A stretch of 64,000 nt of DNA from an uncultured Bacilli bacterium (GTDB lineage: Bacteria; Bacillota_I; Bacilli_A; RFN20; CAG-826), in the NCBI GenBank assembly GCA_944376605.1, contig CALWDE010000002.1:86645-150644 (forward strand), given 5' to 3'. Positions 8,452 to 18,579 of this stretch are shown one piece after another. The notes beneath the pieces are model-generated. The model was not told the origin of the DNA, searched no databases, and was given only the letters and a program-made list of their open reading frames with translations. Each line of letters begins with the position of its first letter. Position 1 is the stretch's first letter. Both the position numbers and the translations under genes were made by a program.

Positions 8452-10718
8452 TTCGTTATCTTCAAGACCGCTTTCTCGAAGATGAATACATCATCTCGGA
8501 TGAAATGAAAAATGCGACTCTTTTTGGTATTGGCAATGGCTATTTTGGCCAAAGAGGTAGCTTTGAAGAATTTGGAGATGTTTTTATTCAGGGCACTTAT
8601 GTACGTGGAGTGTTCGACTCTATCGTAGAAATCCCTCGAACGATTTCCGATAACTCGTACATGAAAAAATACTATTTTGATGAAGAAAAACTCAAAGAAT
8701 TCGAGAAAGAAGACAGTTGCATTAATATCGGCGACATTTCTTCTATGCGGATTTATATCGATTCGGTTCCTTTTCGTTTATGGAATTACAAAATCATTTC
8801 TTATGAAAGATATCTTGATTTTTCTAACGGGGGACTTGTTAGAAATGTAGTCACGGAAGATGAAAAAGGAAATCAGACGATGTTTTCCTTTTATAAAGTT
8901 TGCTCTTTTGCTCATGATCATATCTTTCTTCAAACTTTAAAAATAAAGAAATTGAACCACAATTTACCTATTTCGTTAAGCAGTGGGATTGATCTGCTAT
9001 GTAAGACTAACGGACAGCATAAGATTAAAAATGTTTCTTTTTCTTCTCTTAAAAATGACGCTTCCATTCATACAATCAAAGCTTCTTATGGCGATAAATA
9101 TAAAATGAAGGGTTACTACTTCTTTAAAAACGAGACGGAGCACCTGATTCAAGATGATAGAGAAGAGTCCACTTTTGGCCTATTTGATACGTATCAACTA
9201 TTAGAAAAAGAAGGAGAAATACGGAAGATTGTTTCTTTTTATAGCAATATTGATAAAAGGAATGGAAAAATTCCTTCGCATGTTCATTTAGAAAATACGT
9301 ATGACTTCTATTGCAAAGAACATTTAAAGAAGTACCAAAAGTGCTTCAAAAAAGTAGATATTTCCATCAAAGGAAATAAAGAACTTGATACCTTAGTGCG
9401 TTATGCAAATTACCAAACTCTTATTGGCTTTAACCGCCATGATGCGTTGCATTCATTAAGCGCAAAAAATCTAACCGCAGAAAAATATAACCAGTTTGTG
9501 TGGTGGGACTGCGAAATTTATCAAATGCCCTTTTTCCTTCTTACTTTCCCAAAAGAGAGCAAGAACTTACTTCTTTATCGTTATAACCGCTTGGAAGAGG
9601 CAATGAAGAATGCCAAAAAAGATGGTTATCGTGGCGCAAAATTTGCTTTTTGCTCTAGCGTAAAAGGGGATGAGCAAGTTTGGATTTACGCGAAACATCC
9701 TTTCTTACAAATTCACATTAATAGCGATATCGCTTACGCGATTATTCAGTATTATATTCATACTTTAGATAGGGATTTCTTAAAAGAGTATGGACTTGAG
9801 ATGATGGAACAAATCATTCTTTATTTCTATTCTCGATCAACTTATCAAGACGGAAAGTATCACTTATGCATGGTGACTGGTACTGATGAACACCATGACT
9901 ATGTCAATAATGATGCCTATACGAATATCACCTTAAAGTTCGTATTAGATCACTTCCTTACTTACAAAAAGAAATTTGGTTATCAGTTAAAAGAAATGAA
10001 GGAAGAAGAGCTAAACGATTTTGCTTCTAATTTATACCTACCTTCTTTTGAAAACGGAATTTTGCCTCAGTTTGATGGCTATTTATCTTTAATGCCAAGT
10101 TTACCAGTGGAAGGAAAATCGGACGCGAAAGCATCTTCTTTCCAGATGAAACAAAGCGGGCTATATCATTTATCACAAATTATTAAGCAGCCTGATGTAT
10201 TACTTCTTTATTCTTATTTGAATCTTTCTTTTAAAGAGAATTACAAACAAAATTATCGTTTCTATCTAGAAAAATGCGAGGCTAGCTCTTCCTTAACTTA
10301 TGCTGTTCATGCTTTAGCGGCAATCGATAATAACGATGAAAAAACCTTTAAAGAGAACCTTCTCTCTTCTTTAAAAATTGATATTGATGATATTCAAGGC
10401 AACGCCAGTGATGGAGTTCATGCAGGTAGCTTAGCTTCGGGCTTTTATCTTTTTGTACGGGGAATTTTAGGAATCGCTCCTCAAGAAGATTGCCTTGAGA
10501 TTTGCCCAAAGAAGATTTCTTTCTTAAAAGAATTCCGGCTTCATTTCACCTATCAAGATAACGTGATTTATGCCTATTATCGTCCAAATAAGATTTTTCT
10601 CTCATCCAAACGTCCTTTTGCTTACCGTTTAAACGGGGGAGAAAAGGAAGAAACGACCAAACTTGTTATTCAATATGATTCATTGAATCATTTATATAAA
10701 AAGGAGAAAAAAATATGA
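8448..10718 (+). CDS. GH65 disaccharide phosphorylase, possibly glucosyl-rhamnose phosphorylase
   Basis: Cytoplasmic glycoside hydrolase family 65 enzyme (756 residues, normal length) that cleaves an alpha-glucosidic disaccharide with phosphate to give beta-glucose-1-phosphate. Landmarks are the N-terminal GNGYFGQRG, WWDCEI (352-357), and TDEHHDYVNNDAYTN holding the catalytic Glu481. There is also a SDGVHAGSLASG motif near residue 655 that matches the phosphate-binding segment. No signal peptide. Family members act on maltose, trehalose, kojibiose, nigerose or 3-O-alpha-glucosyl-L-rhamnose. Because the same operon encodes the whole L-rhamnose pathway, the last activity (known from a clostridial enzyme) is the best guess, but specificity cannot be read from the sequence. 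Confidence 0.85.
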   Translation: MIRYLQDRFLEDEYIISDEMKNATLFGIGNGYFGQRGSFEEFGDVFIQGTYVRGVFDSIVEIPRTISDNSYMKKYYFDEEKLKEFEKEDSCINIGDISSMRIYIDSVPFRLWNYKIISYERYLDFSNGGLVRNVVTEDEKGNQTMFSFYKVCSFAHDHIFLQTLKIKKLNHNLPISLSSGIDLLCKTNGQHKIKNVSFSSLKNDASIHTIKASYGDKYKMKGYYFFKNETEHLIQDDREESTFGLFDTYQLLEKEGEIRKIVSFYSNIDKRNGKIPSHVHLENTYDFYCKEHLKKYQKCFKKVDISIKGNKELDTLVRYANYQTLIGFNRHDALHSLSAKNLTAEKYNQFVWWDCEIYQMPFFLLTFPKESKNLLLYRYNRLEEAMKNAKKDGYRGAKFAFCSSVKGDEQVWIYAKHPFLQIHINSDIAYAIIQYYIHTLDRDFLKEYGLEMMEQIILYFYSRSTYQDGKYHLCMVTGTDEHHDYVNNDAYTNITLKFVLDHFLTYKKKFGYQLKEMKEEELNDFASNLYLPSFENGILPQFDGYLSLMPSLPVEGKSDAKASSFQMKQSGLYHLSQIIKQPDVLLLYSYLNLSFKENYKQNYRFYLEKCEASSSLTYAVHALAAIDNNDEKTFKENLLSSLKIDIDDIQGNASDGVHAGSLASGFYLFVRGILGIAPQEDCLEICPKKISFLKEFRLHFTYQDNVIYAYYRPNKIFLSSKRPFAYRLNGGEKEETTKLVIQYDSLNHLYKKEKKI

Positions 10719-12253
10719 AAAAGAATCCCGTTTTTGCAAGTCTTTTAATGACACTTGCCTTAACCGCTTGTGGCGGAGGAGGAACTACAAACACCTCAGG
10801 AGGAGGCGGTTCTAGTGATGGAGGAGGATACGATGGAGAAAAAATCGTCATCCGTGTAGATGGTGGAGGGGATGTAGGGAATTTCAACACCACAGCAAGT
10901 ATGACGGAAAGCCCTCTTAATCCTTATCCTTATAACACGCTAGAAAAATTGATTGAGGAGTGGGAAGCGGCTCACCCTAAATTTGATGTTCAGTTACTTT
11001 CTACCTCTAGTAATGGTGACCGTCAGGTTTTAGTGCCACAGCTAGAAAATAAGACTGCTCCGGAGATTACTTATCAAAGTGGAACCGTCATCAATAGTGA
11101 TTTAGGGAAAAACTACTATGTCAATATGAGCCCATATCTTGAAAAGCCAAACCCTTATGTGGAAGGCAATACGCGCTGGGCGGACATTTATAACGAAGCA
11201 GAACTTGCTACTACAACTGCAAGTGATGGAGATATCTACAGCATTTGCCTCGAAAGAATCCCTGTTGGGCTTATGGTGAATAAGACTTTACTTGCCAAAT
11301 ATGGAATCACAAGCATGCCTACAACTTATGCGGATTTTGTCGACAATGTTAAGTCATTAAATAGTCAATTACCCACAACCCAAGAGGCTTACGCTACTAC
11401 TTATATGTGGTACTTTATCGCCCTTGAAACAAACATGTTCTCGGATTTACTTGCCGAAGGCGACGTTTTAAGAGGAAACGGAAAGATTGATACTGAAGAA
11501 ATCTCGCGCTTATTTGATAAAGGTTTATGGGATCCTACCAAAAATATCAGCGGCGATAATCCTTCTTTTGAAGGGAACCGTTATTACGAATACATCAAAC
11601 TTTGTGCCGATATTGGTGTAGAAAAAGCGCCTCAAAGTTTTGATGCCGTGCAAAACTTTATCGGTGGCAATTTAGGTTTCCTGGAAGTTACCGGTTTACA
11701 AATTCGGAACATTGTCGCGCAAGACGCCAGAATGCAGTTTGACTGGGAAATCATTCCATTCCCTGATTTAACAACAGAAACTTATAGTGATATTGGTGCA
11801 CCTAGTGTACGTGGATCGGCTGGTCTTGCTACATCTTGGTTTGTCACCAATAGTGCAGTTGCAAAAGGCCAGGAAACAGTTGATGCTTGCGCAGATTTAC
11901 TCATGTATCTTACCGCTCCAGAGCAAAATAACCGCATGATTGGTGATTTAAAAGGAGGAATGCCGCTTAATCCAACCGATGATTTTGAACTTGCCGATCA
12001 CTTAAAACCATTAAATGACATTTACTGGGAAGATATTGCTAAGCTTGAAACGGGAGAAAGAGTGAACTGGGCTTCCTTCTGCTCGAACGAAGTACTTGGT
12101 TACAACTTCAATACGACTTTTATCCGCAACATGGAAGATGTGCAGTGGACTGGTAAAACACCAGAAACCGCAACAATTACCCTTGCTAACGCCATCAAAA
12201 ACACCATTAACACTTACATGTATACGGAAGGCTGGGATACCTCGGCGTGGTAA
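10715..12253 (+). CDS. Sugar ABC transporter substrate-binding lipoprotein
   Basis: Extracellular solute-binding protein (family 1 type) of 512 residues. It has a lipobox LTAC near residue 19 and a Gly/Ser-rich tether, then the binding domain with LEKLIEEWEAAHPKFDV, the usual helix after the first strand. It overlaps the GH65 stop by four bases and is followed by two permease genes. The AAAAGGAG ribosome binding site lies inside the end of the GH65 gene. It should capture the oligosaccharide released outside and deliver it to the permeases; the precise ligand is unknown. Confidence 0.9.
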   Translation: MKKNPVFASLLMTLALTACGGGGTTNTSGGGGSSDGGGYDGEKIVIRVDGGGDVGNFNTTASMTESPLNPYPYNTLEKLIEEWEAAHPKFDVQLLSTSSNGDRQVLVPQLENKTAPEITYQSGTVINSDLGKNYYVNMSPYLEKPNPYVEGNTRWADIYNEAELATTTASDGDIYSICLERIPVGLMVNKTLLAKYGITSMPTTYADFVDNVKSLNSQLPTTQEAYATTYMWYFIALETNMFSDLLAEGDVLRGNGKIDTEEISRLFDKGLWDPTKNISGDNPSFEGNRYYEYIKLCADIGVEKAPQSFDAVQNFIGGNLGFLEVTGLQIRNIVAQDARMQFDWEIIPFPDLTTETYSDIGAPSVRGSAGLATSWFVTNSAVAKGQETVDACADLLMYLTAPEQNNRMIGDLKGGMPLNPTDDFELADHLKPLNDIYWEDIAKLETGERVNWASFCSNEVLGYNFNTTFIRNMEDVQWTGKTPETATITLANAIKNTINTYMYTEGWDTSAW

Positions 12254-12256
12254 TTT

Positions 12257-13186
12257 ATGCGCAAAGATAAGACGGTTGAACAACATATCAAAGCGCGGAG
12301 AAGAAAACGTTATAACTACTGGGCTTTCCTTTGGATATTGCCTGTTGTGGTACTTATGGCAATCTTCTCCGCCTACCCTCTTATCAATTCCTTCATCTTA
12401 GCTTTCACAGATTCAAGTGGTTCTGGATATGGGAATTTTGTAGGGTTTGATAACTTTATTGAACTTTTTCAAGATGAAGTATTCTGGATTTGTATTAAGA
12501 ATGTATTGATTTTCACAGTTGTAGGCATGATATGTGGAAACTTCATGACGATTCTTCTGGCAGAACTTCTCTTCAATGTAAAGTTCAAAAAAACGAGTGC
12601 TTTCTTAAGAGTACTCTTCATTCTTCCTGTGCTTGTTCCAAGTGTTGTCGTGCTTCTAGTTTGGGAAAATATCATTTTCTCTAGTAGTGGACTAGTGAAT
12701 CAAATGTTCCTTGCTATGGGGAAAGAACCCATTGCTTGGTACTACGAAAACCCCTACAACTTCATCGCGATTATCACGACAAATTTCCCCTGGGTTGGCG
12801 GAACAAGTTTCTTAATTTATCTTGCTGGTTTACAAAACATTAATAAATCTGTCTTTGAAGCGGCAAGGCTTGACGGGATTAGCGGATTTCGCCGGGTTGT
12901 CAAAATTGACCTTCCTCTCATCAAAGGTCAGCTCAAGTACTTCCTCATTATGGGAGTGATTGGGGGACTACAAAACTTTGATTTACAGTTAATTATCACG
13001 GGAAGCGGCCCTGGGACAAGCAATGGCGTTAATGTTCCAGGCTACTATATTTTCCAACTTGCTTGGAGTGGTGAGTACGATGTTAGGTACGGCTACGCGA
13101 GTGCAATTGGTGTAATCATTTTCTTAATTACCATCGGCTTTTCGATTATGAATTTCCGTAAGAACAGAAAGGAGGTTATGCAGTGA
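12257..13186 (+). CDS. Sugar ABC transporter permease, MalF/LacF-like
   Basis: Integral membrane subunit of a carbohydrate ABC importer with six predicted helices. The ATPase-coupling EAA loop reads EAARLDGISGFRRVVKIDLP. It starts three bases after the binding-protein stop and overlaps the next permease gene by four bases. Works with the products at 10715 and 13183 and most likely the ATPase at 18580. Confidence 0.92.
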   Translation: MRKDKTVEQHIKARRRKRYNYWAFLWILPVVVLMAIFSAYPLINSFILAFTDSSGSGYGNFVGFDNFIELFQDEVFWICIKNVLIFTVVGMICGNFMTILLAELLFNVKFKKTSAFLRVLFILPVLVPSVVVLLVWENIIFSSSGLVNQMFLAMGKEPIAWYYENPYNFIAIITTNFPWVGGTSFLIYLAGLQNINKSVFEAARLDGISGFRRVVKIDLPLIKGQLKYFLIMGVIGGLQNFDLQLIITGSGPGTSNGVNVPGYYIFQLAWSGEYDVRYGYASAIGVIIFLITIGFSIMNFRKNRKEVMQ

Positions 13187-14031
13187 AAAGACAAACTCAT
13201 TTCTTTCAAAGATATTTACCCCAAATTGTCATTATTCTTTGCATCATCATCCTTCTTGTTATGACTTTATTCCCTTTAGTTCTTCTTGTTTTTAACTCCT
13301 TTAAGTTATACACGGATGATCCTTTGCAGTGGCCAAGTGATAGCAATGGCAATATGTTCACTACCGAAGGTTATGCTTTAGTGTGGGATTATATTAAAGG
13401 AAACTATGTTAACTCATTGGTGATTACTTTTGCGGTCAGTATTGGGACTACTCTATTTGGTTCAATGGCGGGATATGCTTTTGCAAAATATGATTTTCCC
13501 TTCAAAAACGCTATCTTTATTGCGATTCTCGCATTCATGATGGTACCGGGACTGTTAACTTTAATTTCTCGTTATTCTCTCATTGTTAACATAGGGCTGA
13601 ACGACAACATATGGGGGGTTATCTTGCCTCAAATATCTGCTAGCTTGCCCTTTGCTACATTTTTAACAAGAACTTTCTTTCAAGGTTTACCAAAAGAAAT
13701 GTTTGAGGCGGCAAGAATGGATGGCATTAGCGAATCAAAGAAGTTTTATTCTTTGGTTTTACCTCTCTCTAAACCCATCATTATTACTCTTTTAGTGCAA
13801 ACCTTTGTGAGTCAGTGGAATGACTATTTGTGGAGTCGTCTTGTTTTACAGTCGGAAGATTTACAAACCTTGCCAGTCGTTTTGGTCAATTTAACCGATA
13901 CCTTAGGCCCCATCTCTTACTGCATTCCCTTTGCAGGGTATGTGCTAAGTGCAATCCCTCTTATCATCATCTTTATCTTTGGCAATAAGAAATTTATCGA
14001 AGGTATGACGAGTGGTGCCTTCAAAATGTAG
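13183..14031 (+). CDS. Sugar ABC transporter permease, MalG/LacG-like
   Basis: Second membrane subunit (282 residues, about six helices). The EAA loop is EAARMDGISESKKFYSLVLP. Translation starts at a GTG, supported by AAAGGAGG seven bases upstream and the four-base overlap with the preceding permease. Forms the heterodimeric channel with the product at 12257. Confidence 0.92.
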   Translation: MKRQTHFFQRYLPQIVIILCIIILLVMTLFPLVLLVFNSFKLYTDDPLQWPSDSNGNMFTTEGYALVWDYIKGNYVNSLVITFAVSIGTTLFGSMAGYAFAKYDFPFKNAIFIAILAFMMVPGLLTLISRYSLIVNIGLNDNIWGVILPQISASLPFATFLTRTFFQGLPKEMFEAARMDGISESKKFYSLVLPLSKPIIITLLVQTFVSQWNDYLWSRLVLQSEDLQTLPVVLVNLTDTLGPISYCIPFAGYVLSAIPLIIIFIFGNKKFIEGMTSGAFKM

Positions 14032-14042
14032 AAAGGATTCGT

Positions 14043-15050
14043 ATGAAAGTTCAAAAGATTGTGTTTGCTTCATTATCCATCCTTGCCTTTGCTTCTTGCT
14101 CAGGTGGAGGGATTTCATCTACCTCTTCTGTTGTTGATTCGAATCAGTCCTCTTCTGGCCTCGCGGAGCCAATTGAGCTTTTGCCCGATAATCACTTTGA
14201 AAATGGCTTTATAGCCTACCCTGCAACTAGAGCACATTTAGATGGTTCTTACCCAGAAAATGATTGGAATTCGAATGTCTATCTCAAATATGATGAGAAC
14301 ACTCCAAATCCTTCCTGGCAAGTTCAACAAATTGGCTGCATTCATGATTTAAACGACGTTTATAACCCCATGACTGGAGCAATGCCAGCCTATGAAGATC
14401 CCTACTATAAATTTGAAGGGGAGAGCAATTACGTTTATGTTGATCCAGAGGGCGGAGAAATTATCTTAGGCCTTAATGCTTCAAAAGACTACGACGCTCC
14501 ACGTCAAAGTGGGGACTGGTCTCATCTTCTTTTACAAAACGTGTTGACGAATAGCGTCAAAGTAAGTGAATTAACAAGTTTACATTTCACCATTGATTTT
14601 GAGTTACAAGTGGAAAGAAAGATGACGGATGAGGAATATAATCCTTCCTTACATACTGCTCAGTTTTTAGCCTATTTTATTGTTCAATCAAACGCGACGC
14701 TTGATGCTGGGGATTATTTCTGGTTTGGCGTTCCTTTCTATGACTATCGTTATCCCAATATTGATGAAAATGTAATGATTGACGGAAGAAGTCAGATGCC
14801 AATCTATCAAATGTCGAATCGAGTGATTGATCCAGATGGCATTAAGCTGAATCATAAGTATTCTCTTGATCTTGATTTAATTGATTTATTTGGTGACGCT
14901 TTACTTGCCTGCCAACAAAAAGAAAATCGCTTCCTAAATAGTACGATTGATGATTTTTCTATCACATCGATGAATATTGGTTGGGAAGTGCCTGGAACTT
15001 TTGATGTTGCTGCTAAATTTTCGAATTTCTCCCTAAAAGGAATGATGTAA
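14043..15050 (+). CDS. Lipoprotein of the unrecognised paralogous family (copy 4)
   Basis: A 335-residue lipoprotein with lipobox FASC, a short Ser-rich linker, and the same domain as the genes at 4479, 5522 and 6417. Landmarks are the LPDNHFENGF start, WSHLLLQN, HTAQFLAYF, FWFGVPFYDYRYP and MNIGWEVPGTF. It sits apart from the other three copies, between the sugar permeases and the rhamnose kinase. That position ties the family to uptake and use of the same sugar rather than to a separate function. Possible substrate-presenting or glycan-cleaving role; not assigned. Confidence 0.75.
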   Translation: MKVQKIVFASLSILAFASCSGGGISSTSSVVDSNQSSSGLAEPIELLPDNHFENGFIAYPATRAHLDGSYPENDWNSNVYLKYDENTPNPSWQVQQIGCIHDLNDVYNPMTGAMPAYEDPYYKFEGESNYVYVDPEGGEIILGLNASKDYDAPRQSGDWSHLLLQNVLTNSVKVSELTSLHFTIDFELQVERKMTDEEYNPSLHTAQFLAYFIVQSNATLDAGDYFWFGVPFYDYRYPNIDENVMIDGRSQMPIYQMSNRVIDPDGIKLNHKYSLDLDLIDLFGDALLACQQKENRFLNSTIDDFSITSMNIGWEVPGTFDVAAKFSNFSLKGMM

Positions 15051-15052
15051 AT

Positions 15053-16513
15053 ATGAAATCAATCGTCATTGATATTGGCGCCTCTTCTTATCGAGTAATG
15101 CTAGTTTGCTACCAAAATCACCGCTTCTTTTACGAAGAACTTATGCGGGAAAAAACCGAAGCGTTTTATGATGGCATGTATTTGCGGTGGAATCTTACCT
15201 CTTTGAAAGATAAGGTTATTGATTGCATCCAAAAAACATTAAAAACTAGCCAAGATGTCCAAAGCATTGGAGTTTGTAGCTTTGGTGTGGACTATATCTA
15301 TCTTGATAAGGAAGGGAAACTTATTGATGAACCGATTTCTTATCGAGACAAACATAACGAAGATTATGCTGCTTCTGCCTTAAAAGTATTCTCTCAAGAA
15401 GATATTTATGAGGAGACTGGCATTCAGTTTTTACCCTTTAATACGGTTTTCCAGTTATACCGGGATCAAAAGATTGGGCGAAAGGGTGAGAGTCTCTTAA
15501 TGATTAGTGATTATCTTTCTTATTGCTTAAGTGGCGAGAAAACAAATGAGATTACAGGCCTTTCTACCGGCGCATTAATCGCAGCAAAAACAGGAACTCT
15601 TTCTTCTTTTATTTGCCAAAAGTTCTCTATTTCTCCCTCTTTATTTCAAAAAGTTATGAAACCTGGCGAACAAATTGGTTATTTAAAAGAGGAATATTTG
15701 CCTAAAAAAGGATTAAAAATCCCTGTTATTGCGGTCAATACACATGATACTTCTAGCGCGGTAACTTCTCTTCCTTTAGCAAAAGAAAGGGAAGAAGCTT
15801 TCCTCTCTTGTGGTTCTTGGGCTCTTTTAGGAAAAAAGAAAACAGCGTTCACTTTGTCTTCTCTAGCACGAGAAAAGAACTTTACGAATGAATGGATGGA
15901 TGACGGAATTTGTTTTCTTAAGAACGTGAATGGTCTCTACCTCATTAATGAACTTTATCGCGCCATGAAAAAAGAAGATCCATCTCTCCTTTTTCCATCA
16001 TCCATGAAGGCTTTTACAAAAGAAGATGAGACTAATTTATTTATAAACGTCAATGATCCGCTTTTATCGAGCCCAGAGAATCTACTCTCTCACTGGCAAG
16101 AGTACCTATCTCAAACCAAACAAAATTCTTCTTATTCGTTTTCTCAAATTGTTACCTCTTTCTACAAATGTTTAGCTTTTGCTTTAAAAGAAGAAGTAAC
16201 ACATTTAGAAACGTTAGAAGGAGAAAAGATTAAGAAGTTATATCTAGTCGGGGGAGCTGCCGATATTCCCGCTTTTGTTCAGCAGTTTGCTACTTTGCTT
16301 GGGGTTCCTATTTGCTGCGGATTTAAGGAAGCTACTGCTTTAGGCAATGCAATGATTCAAATTTCCTCTTTAGAAAAGATTCCAATGGAAAAATTAAGAG
16401 AGGAGCTATATAGGCAAGAAGAATTAAGTGTTTATTACCCAAGAGAAGAAGATAAAGAAAAAGTATTTCAAGAATTTCGAAAATACCAGGAGTTTCAAAA
16501 GGAGAACCTATGA
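15053..16513 (+). CDS. rhaB: L-rhamnulokinase (FGGY family)
   Basis: Phosphorylates L-rhamnulose to rhamnulose-1-phosphate with ATP in the cytoplasm. The 486-residue FGGY kinase begins with DIGASSYRVM, close to the DLGASSGRVM phosphate-binding loop of RhaB. It also has GVDYIYLD, ISDYLSYCLSG, the SCGSWALLGKK segment and the adenosine motif LVGGAADIPAFVQQ near residue 400. The isomerase and aldolase follow in the order B-A-D with four-base overlaps or tiny gaps, which supports rhamnulose as substrate. Confidence 0.92.
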   Translation: MKSIVIDIGASSYRVMLVCYQNHRFFYEELMREKTEAFYDGMYLRWNLTSLKDKVIDCIQKTLKTSQDVQSIGVCSFGVDYIYLDKEGKLIDEPISYRDKHNEDYAASALKVFSQEDIYEETGIQFLPFNTVFQLYRDQKIGRKGESLLMISDYLSYCLSGEKTNEITGLSTGALIAAKTGTLSSFICQKFSISPSLFQKVMKPGEQIGYLKEEYLPKKGLKIPVIAVNTHDTSSAVTSLPLAKEREEAFLSCGSWALLGKKKTAFTLSSLAREKNFTNEWMDDGICFLKNVNGLYLINELYRAMKKEDPSLLFPSSMKAFTKEDETNLFINVNDPLLSSPENLLSHWQEYLSQTKQNSSYSFSQIVTSFYKCLAFALKEEVTHLETLEGEKIKKLYLVGGAADIPAFVQQFATLLGVPICCGFKEATALGNAMIQISSLEKIPMEKLREELYRQEELSVYYPREEDKEKVFQEFRKYQEFQKENL

Positions 16514-17763
16514 TAAATATTGAAGAAGAATACCGTATTGCAAAAGAGAGATATCTTAGTTACGGAGTAGACGTAGAGGAGGCTATGGAAAAATTAGCGT
16601 CCATCCCTTTGTCTATTCAATGTTGGCAAGGAGATGACGTGGAAGGCTTCCTAGATAAGGGAAGTTTAGGAGATGGTTTGCAGGTTACAGGCAACTATCC
16701 CTACAAAGCGAGAAATATCGCGGAACTTCAAGAAGATATCGAAGAAGTGCTAAGCCTTTTACCGGGTACTTTTAAACTGAATCTTCATTCCACTTATTTA
16801 GATAGTGAGAAAAGTGTTCGTCTTGATCAGATTGAACCTAAACATTATGAATCATGGGTTAAATTCGCAAAAAAGCATCATCTTGGTTTGGACTTTAATC
16901 CCACTTTATTTTCCTCCCCAATGGTAAAGGAAGGTTTTACTTTATCTAGTAAGGAAGAAGGGGTGCGCCGCTTTTGGATTGAACACTGCAAAAGAGCGAG
17001 AAAAATAGGGGAATATTTTGGAAAAGAACTTGAGATTCCTTGTGTTACGAATATTTGGATACCCGATGGCTATAAAGACGAACCATATGACCGCTTAGGG
17101 CCAAGAGAACGTTTAAAAGATAGTCTAGATGAGATTTTTGCAGAAAAAATCGATAAAAAGTACAACATTGATAGTGTGGAGTCGAAGCTTTTCGGAATTG
17201 GTTTAGAAGCTTATACAACAGGAAATCATGAATTTTACCTAGGTTATGCAGTGAAAAACGGTCTTGCATTAACTTTAGACTCTGGTCATTTCCATCCTAC
17301 TGAATATATTAGTGACAAGATTTCAAGCGTCTTGCTTTTTACGAATGATTTGTTACTTCATGTTTCTCGTCCGATGAGATGGGATTCTGATCACGTGGTC
17401 ATTTTTGATGATGAATTAAACCGTATTGCAGAGAGTCTCGTGCGAGGTAATCTTTTAGAAAAGACACATATTGGGTTGGACTACTTTGATGGTTCCATTA
17501 ATCGCATCGCGGCATGGTGCATTGGTCTTAGGGCAACACAAATGGCACTATTAAAGGCTTTACTAGAGCCATCTGCTTTACTTAAGAAGGCAGAAGACTC
17601 TTATGACTTTACTACACGTCTATATCTTCACGAGGAGAGTAAGTATTTACCTTATCAAGCCGTGTATCGCTACTTTGCTTATAAAAATAAGAAGAAGATG
17701 GGTAAAGAATTCGAAGAAGAACTTCATAACTACGAAACAAATGTATTGAGAAAGAGGGTTTGA
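16510..17763 (+). CDS. rhaA: L-rhamnose isomerase
   Basis: Converts L-rhamnose to L-rhamnulose; a metal-dependent TIM-barrel isomerase of the usual length (417 residues). Diagnostic segments are SIQCWQGDDVEGF (near residue 36), TGNYPYKARN (usually TGNYPG), LNLHSTY, FGIGLEAYTTGNHEF with a metal-ligand Glu, LDSGHFHPTEY, and HVSRPMRWDSDHVV. Overlaps rhaB by four bases. Tyr in place of Gly in the NYPG motif is a small oddity. Confidence 0.95.
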   Translation: MINIEEEYRIAKERYLSYGVDVEEAMEKLASIPLSIQCWQGDDVEGFLDKGSLGDGLQVTGNYPYKARNIAELQEDIEEVLSLLPGTFKLNLHSTYLDSEKSVRLDQIEPKHYESWVKFAKKHHLGLDFNPTLFSSPMVKEGFTLSSKEEGVRRFWIEHCKRARKIGEYFGKELEIPCVTNIWIPDGYKDEPYDRLGPRERLKDSLDEIFAEKIDKKYNIDSVESKLFGIGLEAYTTGNHEFYLGYAVKNGLALTLDSGHFHPTEYISDKISSVLLFTNDLLLHVSRPMRWDSDHVVIFDDELNRIAESLVRGNLLEKTHIGLDYFDGSINRIAAWCIGLRATQMALLKALLEPSALLKKAEDSYDFTTRLYLHEESKYLPYQAVYRYFAYKNKKKMGKEFEEELHNYETNVLRKRV

Positions 17764-17765
17764 TT

Positions 17766-18569
17766 ATGAAAAAAATTGAGAAGATGCGTTTTGTCGTGGA
17801 TGCCATTGATGTCATCGATAAGATGTACATGAATGGATGGGATGAGAGAAATGGAGGTAATTTTTCTTATCTATTAACAGAGGAGGAGGCAAAAGTATTT
17901 CAGAAGAAAAAGCCAAGCCGTGTTTTAGAGCTCTCTTTTGATGCAAGCTATTTAAAAAATCGATTTGTTCTTGTTACAGCGACGGGTCAATTTTTCCGCA
18001 ATGTTAAAAAATATCCGGAAGAAGTGCTAGGAATTGCGAAGATTTTGGAAGATGGTAAGCATATTGGCCTATATTGGGGATTTAAAAATGGTGGTCGTCC
18101 TACGAGTGAATTCCCGTCTCACCTTCTTTGCCATATAGCACGTTTAAAAAAGGATTCTTCTCAGCGTGTTGTCATTCATACCCACGCTACATACACGTTA
18201 GCACTCACCTTTTTACTTCCAGAAGATGAAAGAATTATTACAAGAACGCTATGGAAAATGTGTACAGAATGTTCCATTGTTTTCCCAGAAGGAATTGGAT
18301 ATTTACCATGGGAGTTATGCGGTACTACAAAAATTGGAGAAGATACCGCGAAGAAAATGGAAACATTTAAGATCGTGCTTTGGTCTATGCACGGAGTGTA
18401 TTCCGCTGGAAGCAGTATCAATGAAGCGTTTGGATTAATTGAAACGGTCGAAAAGGCTGCGAAAATTTATTGTATTACTATGGGAAACCGTCAAAGAGAA
18501 ATTGATGATGAAAGTATCAAAGAACTTTGTGATTTCTTCCGTGTTGATGTGAATAAGGCAATGCTATAA
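17766..18569 (+). CDS. rhaD: Rhamnulose-1-phosphate aldolase
   Basis: Class II zinc aldolase that splits rhamnulose-1-phosphate into dihydroxyacetone phosphate and L-lactaldehyde. The 267-residue protein has [15 protein letters not shown] near the N-terminus, zinc ligands in HTHATYTLA, and a third His in MHGVYSAG. I place the start at the ATG at 17766 (preceded by GAAAGAGGG) rather than an in-frame TTG at 17760. It is the last enzyme of the rhamnose pathway encoded here. No lactaldehyde reductase is visible in this window. Confidence 0.93.
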   Translation: MKKIEKMRFVVDAIDVIDKMYMNGWDERNGGNFSYLLTEEEAKVFQKKKPSRVLELSFDASYLKNRFVLVTATGQFFRNVKKYPEEVLGIAKILEDGKHIGLYWGFKNGGRPTSEFPSHLLCHIARLKKDSSQRVVIHTHATYTLALTFLLPEDERIITRTLWKMCTECSIVFPEGIGYLPWELCGTTKIGEDTAKKMETFKIVLWSMHGVYSAGSSINEAFGLIETVEKAAKIYCITMGNRQREIDDESIKELCDFFRVDVNKAML

Positions 18570-18579
18570 AGGAGGCAAT

